Shown one piece after another: positions 1-6,164 of a DNA stretch of 6,613 bases. The notes under the pieces are model-generated. The model was not told the origin of the DNA and ran no database searches. It worked only from the letters and a program-made list of their open reading frames with translations. Source of the stretch: Clostridia bacterium (GTDB lineage Bacteria > Bacillota > Clostridia > Oscillospirales > Acutalibacteraceae); NCBI GenBank assembly GCA_900763035.1, contig CAAFIS010000201.1:1-6613 (forward strand), read 5' to 3'. The position numbers and the translations under genes are program-made. Position 1 is the first letter of the stretch; the number at the start of each line of letters is the position of its first letter.

Positions 1-35
1 AAAAAAATGAGCTGCCGCACAGCGTGCGGCAGCTC
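1..35 (-). terminator. Intrinsic terminator after the ferredoxin gene
   Basis: A perfect 12-bp inverted repeat (9-20 pairing with 24-35, 3-nt loop) is followed on the minus strand by one A and a run of seven T residues (1-7). This is the classical rho-independent layout. It starts 11 nt past the ferredoxin stop codon and closes the gene cluster. The T-tract may continue beyond the window edge. Confidence 0.93.
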
Positions 36-46
36 TGTTCGCGCGA

Positions 47-217
47 TCATTCCGCCGCCGGAGCGCCCACCGGGCAGGTCTCCGCGCACGCACCGCAATC
101 GATGCAGGTGTCGGCGTCGATGACGTACTTGCCATCGCCTTCGCTGATCGCTTCAACGGGGCAGCCCGCCGCGCAAGCACCGCAGGAGATGCAAGCATCC
201 GAGATCTGATAAGCCAT
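47..217 (-). CDS. Small 2[4Fe-4S] ferredoxin
   Basis: Encodes a 56-residue bacterial (clostridial-type) ferredoxin, a soluble cytoplasmic one-electron carrier. Two CxxCxxCxxxCP motifs are complete: Cys9, 12, 15 and 19 with Pro20, and Cys38, 41, 44 and 48 with Pro49. By family rule the first three Cys of one motif and the last of the other ligate each cubane cluster. The protein is acidic and of normal length for the family. The ATG at 217 is set by a very strong Shine-Dalgarno AGGAGGTGG at 224-232, 6 nt upstream. The gene lies 99 nt after ricT with its own probable promoter and is followed by a terminator, so it can be expressed alone. The redox partner cannot be told from sequence; anaerobes use such ferredoxins with pyruvate:ferredoxin oxidoreductase, hydrogenases and Rnf. 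The identification is secure, the specific role is not. Confidence 0.96.
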   Translation of the reverse strand: MAYQISDACISCGACAAGCPVEAISEGDGKYVIDADTCIDCGACAETCPVGAPAAE

Positions 218-223
218 GTCTTT

Positions 224-232
224 CCACCTCCT
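224..232 (-). promoter_or_regulatory. Strong ribosome binding site of the ferredoxin gene
   Basis: The minus strand reads AGGAGGTGG, almost fully complementary to the 16S rRNA 3' end, 6 nt before the ATG at 217. It fixes the start codon and suggests high expression, as expected for an abundant electron carrier. Confidence 0.9.
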
Positions 233-249
233 ATCGTAGGATCGATATC

Positions 250-278
250 ATCTTATCACAAAGACGGGAAAAGCGCAA
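250..278 (-). promoter_or_regulatory. Probable sigma-A promoter of the ferredoxin gene (extended -10)
   Basis: On the minus strand TTGCGC (273-278) is separated by exactly 17 nt from TAAGAT (250-255), and TGA directly precedes the -10 hexamer, giving an extended -10. The -35 matches consensus at only 3 of 6 positions and the -10 at 4 of 6, so the call rests on spacing, the TG motif and position, 33 nt before the ATG, in an AT-rich island of a GC-rich region. The rest of the 218-316 gap holds the ribosome binding site and a weak 5-bp hairpin near 271-293. Confidence 0.6.
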
Positions 279-316
279 CGGTTTTTTGCGATTTTCCGCA
301 TTTTTCGCGCAGAAGA

Positions 317-1363
317 TCACCCTTCGTGCTTCGGCTGTCCGCCGCCGTTCGGCGCACCGTTTTGACCGCCGCGGCCGCGTCCTCCGCGGGAGCGGCGGCG
401 CGGCGCACGGCGCTCGCCGTCACCGGCGCTCTCGTTCGCCGCCGGGCGCGGTGCGCCGCGGCGATCGTCGCCGTTTTGCCGGCGCGGCTGCTCCTGTCTC
501 GGCTGCTTCGGCGCATCGTCCTCGCCGGATGCGTCGACCGCATCGCGGCCGCGCGCGTCACGCGGCAGGATCGTCACGTCCTCGCGCATGACATCGACGG
601 TGGGCTGGTCCGGGCTTTGATCCAGCCGTACCTTCAGCTTACCGGTCAGGATCGCATTGTCCAGCACCACGCCGCGTCCCTGCGGCGTCATGACCGGCGT
701 GCCGGGCTTCGGGCCAAGCTTCCATAGCTCCTCGTACGTGTTCTGTTCATATTTCAGGCAGCACATCAGCCGCCCGCAGGAGCCGGAGATCTTCGTCGGG
801 TTGAGCGACAGTCCCTGCTCCTTCGCCATTTTGATCGATACGGGCTGGAAATCGTGCAAAAAGCGCGCGCAGCAGAACGGCTGCCCGCAGATCCCGATGC
901 CGCCGAGCTTTTTCGCTTCGTCGCGCACGCCGATCTGGTGCAGTTCGATCCGCGTATGGAACGCGGCGGCCAGATCCTTGACCAGACTGCGGAAGTCCAC
1001 GCGCCCCTCGGCCGTGAAGTTGAACAGGATCTTGGAGCCGTCGAAGGCGTACTCCGCATCGACCAGCTTCATATCCAATCCGTGCGCCTCGATCCGCTGC
1101 TGGCACAGGCGCACCGCCTCGCGCTCCTTGCGGGCGTTCTCCTCGGCGCGGCGGCGGTCGATGTCGTCGGCGCGGCGCAACACCGGGCGCAGCGTGCGTT
1201 TGCCGTCCTCCTCTGCCGTGCCTACGCGCACCACCTCACCGCATTCCGCGCCGCGGGACGTTTCCACCACCACCGGCTCGCCCGGCACGAGCGACAGATC
1301 GCGCGGGTCGAAATCGTATACCTTCCCGCCGTTGCGGAAACGCACGCCAACGGTCTTTGCCAT
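317..1363 (-). CDS. ricT: PSP1-domain iron-sulfur protein RicT (YaaT)
   Basis: Encodes a 348-residue cytoplasmic protein of the PSP1/YaaT family. In Bacillus subtilis RicT joins RicA and RicF in a complex carrying [4Fe-4S] clusters and FAD, which acts with RNase Y in mRNA maturation and affects competence, sporulation and biofilm. The PSP1 core is clear: the conserved Cys set is Cys159, Cys164-Cys165, Cys196 and Cys201-Cys202, in the blocks GGIGICGQPFCC and SGSCGRLMCCLKYE, joined by the near-invariant stretch SIKMAKEQGLSLNPTKIS. About 79 residues at the C-terminus (270-348) are low-complexity, with RGGRGRGG near 326-333. B. subtilis YaaT is about 275 residues, so this tail is extra. The ATG at 1363 follows an AGGG 6 nt upstream. 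The gene follows holB by 35 nt, the same order as in B. subtilis, and probably shares its promoter. Partner genes ricA and ricF are not in the window. Family identity is secure; the exact role in this organism is inferred. Confidence 0.95.
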   Translation of the reverse strand: MAKTVGVRFRNGGKVYDFDPRDLSLVPGEPVVVETSRGAECGEVVRVGTAEEDGKRTLRPVLRRADDIDRRRAEENARKEREAVRLCQQRIEAHGLDMKLVDAEYAFDGSKILFNFTAEGRVDFRSLVKDLAAAFHTRIELHQIGVRDEAKKLGGIGICGQPFCCARFLHDFQPVSIKMAKEQGLSLNPTKISGSCGRLMCCLKYEQNTYEELWKLGPKPGTPVMTPQGRGVVLDNAILTGKLKVRLDQSPDQPTVDVMREDVTILPRDARGRDAVDASGEDDAPKQPRQEQPRRQNGDDRRGAPRPAANESAGDGERRAPRRRSRGGRGRGGQNGAPNGGGQPKHEG

Positions 1364-1398
1364 AAGGTTCCCTGCCTTTCTGCGCCGTTCGGCGCCGC

Positions 1399-2373
1399 TC
1401 AGGCCCCGGCCGCCTGCCGCAGGCAGGCGGACATCCGGGCCAAAAAAAGCGTGTTGTTCATGTTGCGCTGCTGTGCCTGAAGCAGTTCTTCCGTCTGCCG
1501 CAGCAGCGCCATCAGCCGCGCACCCGTCAGGCGGCCGGCCAAGGCGCGCGCCGCCTCCGGCGCGGTGGAGATCGACGCCGTCTGCCCGACGGACAGGGCC
1601 AGCGCGTCGCGCAGCACCAGCCGCAGCCCGGTCAGCACGCCGACGGTCAGCTCCTTGTCTTTTTCCAGCCTGCCGGTCAGCGTCAGCAGTGTCAGCTCAT
1701 CCGGCGCGATCAGCGCCTGTGCGAACTGCGGGGTCAGCTCCAGCGCCCGGGCGAACGTCCCGTCGCCCACCCCGGCGATCACCTGTCCCAAAAAGCCGCC
1801 GAACAGCTCCAGTGCGCGGTGCAGTTCCTCGTCGCTCCGGCCGGGCAGCCGCTCGCGCAGCAGCGGCGCGGCATCCGCCCAGTCGACGGGCTGCATCGTC
1901 AGCACGACGCAGCGGGAACGGATCGTTTCCAGCATCTGCGTGCGGTTCTCGCACGTCAGGATGAAGCGCGCGTGTGCGGGCGGTTCCTCCAAGATCTTCA
2001 GCAAGGCGTTTTGCGCCTGCACGGTCATGGTCTGTGCGTCGGCCAAGATCATGACCCGGACGGGCGCCTCGTTGGGCAGAACGAACACCTGCTGCCGGAC
2101 ATCGCGCACGGTGTCGACGCTGATAGAGCCGCCGTCGCCGCCCAGCTGCGTGATATCCGGATGGACGGCCTTGCGGCAGGCGGGGCAAATGCCGCAGGGA
2201 CGCTCGCCCTCGCCGCCGCACACCGCGGCGGCGGCCAGCCAGCGTGCCAGCGTGCGCCGCCCGCTGCCCTGCGCCCCTTCGATCAGTATGGCGTGGGGGA
2301 TGTGCCCGCTTTGCTGCTGCAAGGTGAGCTGCCGCATGAGCGCGGCGTTCCCGATCGGTCTGACGGCGCTCAT
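1399..2373 (-). CDS. holB: DNA polymerase III subunit delta' (clamp loader)
   Basis: Encodes a 324-residue AAA+ family clamp-loader subunit, which works with delta and tau/gamma to open and load the beta sliding clamp at the replisome. Visible features in order: a P-loop-like GAQGSGRRT (33-41) with Arg in place of the usual Walker A Lys; a four-Cys zinc module, Cys52, Cys60, Cys63, Cys66; the block AQNALLKILEEPP (120-132) typical of delta' and gamma/tau; and the SRC motif (153-155), which in E. coli delta' supplies the arginine finger. A helical collar domain follows from about 210. Length is normal. The start was chosen at the ATG at 2373, which has GGAGGG 5 nt upstream. An in-frame ATG at 2406 would add 11 residues but lies at or upstream of the expected transcript start. 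The gene has its own promoter and is followed 35 nt later by ricT. Confidence 0.93.
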   Translation of the reverse strand: MSAVRPIGNAALMRQLTLQQQSGHIPHAILIEGAQGSGRRTLARWLAAAAVCGGEGERPCGICPACRKAVHPDITQLGGDGGSISVDTVRDVRQQVFVLPNEAPVRVMILADAQTMTVQAQNALLKILEEPPAHARFILTCENRTQMLETIRSRCVVLTMQPVDWADAAPLLRERLPGRSDEELHRALELFGGFLGQVIAGVGDGTFARALELTPQFAQALIAPDELTLLTLTGRLEKDKELTVGVLTGLRLVLRDALALSVGQTASISTAPEAARALAGRLTGARLMALLRQTEELLQAQQRNMNNTLFLARMSACLRQAAGA

Positions 2374-2378
2374 GCGAT

Positions 2379-2384
2379 CCCTCC
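2379..2384 (-). promoter_or_regulatory. Ribosome binding site that decides the holB start
   Basis: The minus strand reads GGAGGG 5 nt before the ATG at 2373. The alternative in-frame ATG at 2406 has no comparable site and sits about 4 nt from the -10 box, so the shorter protein is preferred. Confidence 0.85.
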
Positions 2385-2409
2385 GTTCTTCTTTTTGCCC
2401 ATCCATCCT

Positions 2410-2438
2410 ATTATATCGGAACTCTGCCCGGTTTTCAA
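2410..2438 (-). promoter_or_regulatory. Near-consensus sigma-A promoter of holB-ricT
   Basis: On the minus strand TTGAAA (2433-2438) and a perfect TATAAT (2410-2415) are 17 nt apart. The -35 box overlaps the last bases of rnmV and its stop codon (2435-2437). Transcription would begin near 2403, leaving a leader of about 30 nt that carries the holB ribosome binding site. No terminator separates rnmV from this promoter, so upstream read-through can add to holB expression. Confidence 0.9.
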
Positions 2439-3088
2439 GCCTTTTTTCCGTCTACGTCGTGCACGGCGGACAGCAGCCGCTCCCATTCCTCGCGCGTGAG
2501 CGTCGCGTTGACGGCCGTCAGCAGCGCTGCGGCCGACAGATAGCGCGGCAGCCCCAGTCGGCCGAGCAGCGCCTGCCGCCGGGCGGCGCTGTCCGGCGCG
2601 CCGGACAGGCCGCAGAGGAACAGATCCGTTTTGGTCAGCTGCAGCCCGGCATCCGCGCCGCACGGCGGCGCGTCATCGAGATGCGCACCCGCGCGGCGCA
2701 GCGCATCGATCACGGTGGCGTCGTCCATGCCCTCTACGCCGAGCAGCCCCTCCTTGGAGGGGGCGTGCTTGCGGCGCTCCTTGCCCGGGATCGGCGGGAC
2801 GTAGGCGAACAGCAGCCGCTGCGGCGGCAGCATCCCGCGCAGGCGGCCGCGGATCTGCGCACCTGCCGCGTCGCTGTCGGTCAGCACGATCAGGCCGCGC
2901 ACCTCGGCCAGACGCCGCAGCAGCGCCACCTTTTCCGGCTCGCGAAATACGCGGAACCCGCCCGTTTCCACCACCGTCGCGTCCACGGCGGAGCACACGC
3001 GGATCCGGTCGTATTTGCCCTCCACGGCGATCGCCTCTTTGACGAACGGCTTTGCCCGGACGGCGGGCGTTTCTTCCGTGCGGCTCAT
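2435..3088 (-). CDS. rnmV: Ribonuclease M5 (5S rRNA maturase)
   Basis: Encodes a 217-residue TOPRIM-fold endonuclease. In Bacillus RNase M5 cuts both strands of the 5S rRNA precursor stem, with ribosomal protein L18 as cofactor and Mg2+ for catalysis. The TOPRIM acidic residues are present: Glu23 in AVEGKYD (21-27), and Asp71 and Asp73 in LTDSDAAGAQIR (69-80). The C-terminal half carries a Lys-rich patch and GVEGMDD (117-123), matching the RNase M5 pattern rather than DnaG primase or topoisomerase. It is about 30 residues longer than the B. subtilis enzyme (about 186), with roughly 12 extra residues before the first beta strand and some at the C-terminus. The ATG at 3088 overlaps the holA stop by 4 nt (ATGA) and has no good Shine-Dalgarno, which points to translational coupling. 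The last bases double as the -35 box of the holB promoter. Confidence 0.9.
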   Translation of the reverse strand: MSRTEETPAVRAKPFVKEAIAVEGKYDRIRVCSAVDATVVETGGFRVFREPEKVALLRRLAEVRGLIVLTDSDAAGAQIRGRLRGMLPPQRLLFAYVPPIPGKERRKHAPSKEGLLGVEGMDDATVIDALRRAGAHLDDAPPCGADAGLQLTKTDLFLCGLSGAPDSAARRQALLGRLGLPRYLSAAALLTAVNATLTREEWERLLSAVHDVDGKKA

Positions 3089-4110
3089 GCGCGCTGCCGT
3101 GCGCGCATGAGCAGGCGCGCCACGGTCTCCTCCAGCACGGTGCGGCCGTCGCCGCGCCCGGTCTTGAGCGCGGTGTCCGCCGCAGCTAAGGTCTGCAGCA
3201 TATCGCGCAGGGCGGGGACGGACAGGCGCGCGGCATCGCGCATGGCGTTGCGCACGCGAAACTCCTTGCCTTTATAGGAGCGGAACGCTTCGGTCAGTGC
3301 CTGCACCGGTGCGCCCGCGTCCCGCGCGATGCGCGCACGGTACAGGTCGGCGTAGGCGTTAGACAGCACGCCCAGCACGGCGATCGGCTCCTCTCGCTGC
3401 ACGGCCAGCCGGTGCAGCAGCTCGTAGGCCGCGGCATCGCGCCCGGCCAAGATCGCCTTGGACAGATCGAACACGCGCGCCTCCAGATCCTTCGTCGCGG
3501 CGCGCTCGATCAGCTGCGGCGTGATCTGCCCGTCCTGCGCCAAGGCGGACAGCTTATCGAGTTCCCCCTGCAGCAGCTGCAGGTCGTTGCCCGCCTGCTC
3601 CACCAGCAGCTGTGCCGCGGCCGGATCCAGCGTGCAGCCGCGCCGCTTTGCCCCGGCGGTCAGCAGCCGTGCCGTCTCCGCCGTCGTCAGCCGGTCGAAG
3701 CGGACGACCGCCCCCGCCGCATCCACGCTGCGGATCAGCTCCTGCCACGCCTTTTTGCGGTCGGGCTGCAGCGTCATTTGATAAAAGATCAGCACGCAGC
3801 CGTCGGCCACGCGGCCGGGCAGCGCGCAGATGCGCTCCGGATCCGCCGTCGGGTCGATATCCCGCACAAGGATGCACTTTTTGTCCGCCATCAGCGGCAG
3901 TGCGTCGATGGCATCCTCCAGCCGGTCGGGCGTGACCTCGTCTCCGGCGAAGCGCTGCAGGTCGAACGGGTCGCTCTCCTCGTCCACCACCGCCTGCGCG
4001 ATCAGGCGGGCATAGCGCTCGGTCAGATAGCTTTCCTCGCCGTAGAGCAGGAACGTCCCGGCCGGGCCGGCCTTGATGGCCGCCTTTAGGCTTTTTTCAT
4101 CCAATGTCAT
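3085..4110 (-). CDS. holA: DNA polymerase III subunit delta (clamp loader)
   Basis: Encodes the 341-residue delta subunit, the clamp-loader 'wrench' that contacts the beta clamp and opens the ring. The N-terminal signature LLYGEESYLTERYARLI (21-37) is followed by FDLQRFAGDE (49-58) and LMADKKCILVRD (73-84), all typical of the family. The mid-region RLTTAETARLL and EQAGNDLQLLQGELDKL (171-187), then LEARVFDLSKAILAGR (209-224), and the C-terminal ADTALKTGRGDGRTVLEETVARLL (311-334) match the linker and collar helices. Length is normal (about 340). As expected for delta there is no Walker A motif. The ATG at 4110 has GGAG 8 nt upstream (4119-4122). The gene starts inside the end of comEC (14-nt overlap), and its stop overlaps the rnmV start by 4 nt. 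comEC-holA adjacency is common in Bacillota. Confidence 0.94.
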   Translation of the reverse strand: MTLDEKSLKAAIKAGPAGTFLLYGEESYLTERYARLIAQAVVDEESDPFDLQRFAGDEVTPDRLEDAIDALPLMADKKCILVRDIDPTADPERICALPGRVADGCVLIFYQMTLQPDRKKAWQELIRSVDAAGAVVRFDRLTTAETARLLTAGAKRRGCTLDPAAAQLLVEQAGNDLQLLQGELDKLSALAQDGQITPQLIERAATKDLEARVFDLSKAILAGRDAAAYELLHRLAVQREEPIAVLGVLSNAYADLYRARIARDAGAPVQALTEAFRSYKGKEFRVRNAMRDAARLSVPALRDMLQTLAAADTALKTGRGDGRTVLEETVARLLMRARQRA

Positions 4111-6082
4111 CGCTTTTGCTCCATTTCCCGTCGCGTCCGGCGGTCAGCCAGCACGCCTCGTTATCGCTGCGGATATCCGGCTGTGCGGACGGCGCGTGCT
4201 GCGCCGTCCCGCTGCTTGCGCACACGGCAAAGGCGTATGCGCGCCAGCCGTCCTGCACGGCCGTCGTGTCCGAGAACACGGCCAGTCCGCCGCACTCGTC
4301 CGGCGGGATCTCGCCGGACGGCAGCCCCTCCGGCAGCAGGGTACACTGCGCCGCGCCGATCGCGGCGATCAGGCGGCCGTCTGCGGTGCACTGCAGCGTC
4401 CCGCCGGCGATCAGCACCTCCACCGTCGGGTCGCCTGCCGCCGTCAATGCGCGGCGCAGGGCGTTCAGTCCGTCGGCATCACGGGCGACGGCGGCATAGC
4501 GGCCGTTTTGACCGATCAGCAGCGCTGCTCCGCTGTCCGCGGGGACGGCGCACGCCCGCACCCGGTCGTGCAGACGGAGCGTGCGTACGCCGCTTACCGC
4601 GACGCACAGTGCTGCGGCCACGATCAGTGTGCGCACCGCCGCCCGACGGTGGCGGTGCGCGAGCAGCCAAGACAGCACCGCGCACGTGGCGGTCAGCCAA
4701 AGCACCATCCAGTTGGACCGCACCGGCAGGGTGGCACTGCTCCCGCCAAGCAGGCGAGCGATGCCGCACAGGATCCGGCACAGCACGCCGGACACCCACA
4801 GCAGACCTGTGCCCAAGGTGTTCAGCACCGGCACGGGCAGCAGAACGATGCCCGCCATGCCGGTGATGAGCAAGCCGGTCGACGGCAGCGAGGCCAGCAC
4901 GTTCGCGACCGGCGACGTCCACGAGATCTGCCGGAAATACAGCGCCGTCAGCGGCAGGATCGGCAGGCTGGCACCCAGCGTGACGGCAAGGCCTCCCAGC
5001 ACGAAGCGCGGGACGCGCCCGCGGCCCTCCGCCTTGCTCCACGCGGCATCGATCCCCGGAGCGATCGCCAGCACGCCGAACGTTGCCCCGAACGATAATT
5101 GCAGCCCGATGTCGCGCCACGCGTGCGGGCAGATCAGCAACAGCAGCAGCAATGCCGCACCGAGGGAATTGAGCCCGTCCGCCCGGCGGCGGAACAGGCG
5201 GCCGGTCAGCATGATCAGGCACATCGTCCCGGCGCGCATGACCGAGGGCGTCAGCCCGACCAACTGCATATACAGCAGAGCAACGATCATCGTCAGCACC
5301 ACGCGCAGCTGCTCGCGCAGGCGGCACAGCCGCAGCACGGCGAACACTGCGCCAACGACCAGCGTCAGGTGCAGGCCGGAGACCACCAGCAGATGCGGCA
5401 GCCCGGACGAGCGGAACGCGCCGTCCAGCTCATCGGGGATGCTTTGCTTTTCGCCCAGCAGCATGGCGCCGAGCACCGCGCCCTCCTCGCCGGGCATCCG
5501 CTGCCGCAAAAGCGAGAGCAGCCGCCCGCGCATCTGCTGCAGCGCGGGGACATCGCCGGTCGACAGCGTTTGCAGACCGTCCTCGCCAAACACCGTCGGC
5601 ATCGCGACGGCGAACACGTCATCCGCCGCATAGGCCATCGGCGGATCCGGCAGACTCAGCTTCACCTCGCCGTACAGCACCTCGTGCCGCTCCGGTACCA
5701 GCCGGTCACCGTGGTACAGGCGCAGCCGCATCCCGCGGCGCACCCGTGTGCCGTCCTCGGTCACCCGCACGGTGCAGAACTTCCCGCCGCCCTGTGTGTC
5801 GATGACCTTCATGGTCAGCGTTTCGGTCGTCAGGCACGCCTGCCTGGCGGGCAGGTAGACGAGGTGCTGATACAGTCCGCAGCGTATGAGGAACACCGCC
5901 GTCACAGCCAGCAAAAACGGCACCGTCGGGCGGCGGCGCAGCGCCGGGATCAACAGCAGCAGGCCGACCGGGATCAGCAGCAGAAGATGTGCCCGCAGCG
6001 TCAGCAGCAGCGGCGAGAGCAGGCAGACCGAAAGTGCCGCCGGTACGGCGATCAGCATCGGCCGGTGTGCGTTCGCGCCCAT
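4097..6082 (-). CDS. comEC: ComEC/Rec2 DNA-uptake channel protein with degenerate C-terminus
   Basis: Encodes a 661-residue polytopic membrane protein of the ComEC/Rec2 family, the channel that carries single-stranded DNA across the cytoplasmic membrane during transformation. Hydrophobic segments at about 8-28, 30-47 and 53-72 precede a soluble OB-fold-like region (about 80-160). The competence domain is clear: SSGLPHLLVVSGLHLTLV (225-242), GLTPSVMRAGTM (276-287), GLQLSFGATFGVL (326-338), and further membrane helices to about 500. The last 160 residues sit where a metallo-beta-lactamase-like domain is usual, but no DVGQGD, HxHxDH or LIDTG motif can be found. B. subtilis ComEC is about 776 residues, so this one is shorter. 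The ATG at 6082 has AAGGAAGG 8 nt upstream; a longer TTG start at 6127 lies within the preceding terminator hairpin and is rejected. An intrinsic terminator lies immediately upstream and holA overlaps downstream. Whether it supports transformation here is unknown. Confidence 0.93.
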   Translation of the reverse strand: MGANAHRPMLIAVPAALSVCLLSPLLLTLRAHLLLLIPVGLLLLIPALRRRPTVPFLLAVTAVFLIRCGLYQHLVYLPARQACLTTETLTMKVIDTQGGGKFCTVRVTEDGTRVRRGMRLRLYHGDRLVPERHEVLYGEVKLSLPDPPMAYAADDVFAVAMPTVFGEDGLQTLSTGDVPALQQMRGRLLSLLRQRMPGEEGAVLGAMLLGEKQSIPDELDGAFRSSGLPHLLVVSGLHLTLVVGAVFAVLRLCRLREQLRVVLTMIVALLYMQLVGLTPSVMRAGTMCLIMLTGRLFRRRADGLNSLGAALLLLLLICPHAWRDIGLQLSFGATFGVLAIAPGIDAAWSKAEGRGRVPRFVLGGLAVTLGASLPILPLTALYFRQISWTSPVANVLASLPSTGLLITGMAGIVLLPVPVLNTLGTGLLWVSGVLCRILCGIARLLGGSSATLPVRSNWMVLWLTATCAVLSWLLAHRHRRAAVRTLIVAAALCVAVSGVRTLRLHDRVRACAVPADSGAALLIGQNGRYAAVARDADGLNALRRALTAAGDPTVEVLIAGGTLQCTADGRLIAAIGAAQCTLLPEGLPSGEIPPDECGGLAVFSDTTAVQDGWRAYAFAVCASSGTAQHAPSAQPDIRSDNEACWLTAGRDGKWSKSDDIG

Positions 6083-6090
6083 CCGTTCTG

Positions 6091-6098
6091 CCTTCCTT
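6091..6098 (-). promoter_or_regulatory. Ribosome binding site that decides the comEC start
   Basis: The minus strand reads AAGGAAGG 8 nt before the ATG at 6082. It lies only 4 nt beyond the upstream terminator's T-rich tail. The in-frame TTG at 6127 has no such site. Confidence 0.8.
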
Positions 6099-6102
6099 CG
6101 TA

Positions 6103-6153
6103 CAAAAATAGAAAAATGCGCCGGCAAACGACGCGTGGGTCGTCCGCCGGCGC
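6103..6153 (-). terminator. Intrinsic terminator between the E2-like gene and comEC
   Basis: An 8-bp GC-only outer stem (6118-6125 with 6146-6153) encloses a 2-nt internal mismatch and a 5-bp inner stem (6128-6132 with 6139-6143) with a 6-nt loop. On the minus strand it is followed by ATTTTTCTATTTTT (6104-6117). It starts 11 nt after the stop codon of the E2-like gene. The T-tail ends just before the comEC ribosome binding site, so comEC needs either read-through or a promoter not visible here. Confidence 0.88.
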
Positions 6154-6164
6154 GTCCGTGCGGG

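Noticed and set aside
271..293. Weak hairpin CGCAA...TTGCG followed by CTTTT after ricT
   Set aside because: A 5-bp stem with a short T-run is too weak to call a terminator, and it overlaps the predicted -35 box of the ferredoxin promoter.
1382..1395. Perfect palindrome GCGCCGTTCGGCGC between the holB stop and the ricT start
   Set aside because: It could form a 5-bp hairpin with a 4-nt loop but has no T-tract on the minus strand, so it is not a terminator. With 65-70% GC locally such short palindromes are expected by chance.
657..3277. Long plus-strand open frames of 435 and 570 codons opposite ricT, holB and rnmV
   Set aside because: They are Arg/Ser/Ala-rich translations typical of antisense frames in GC-rich genes, match no family I know, and lie opposite well-identified genes.
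5131..5152. CAG/CAA trinucleotide-rich stretch on the plus strand
   Set aside because: It encodes a run of Leu codons in a ComEC membrane helix on the minus strand, not an independent repeat.
6083..6127. TTG start adding 15 residues to ComEC
   Set aside because: The TTG lies inside the terminator hairpin and the added codons cover its T-tail; no ribosome binding site precedes it, whereas the ATG at 6082 has AAGGAAGG.
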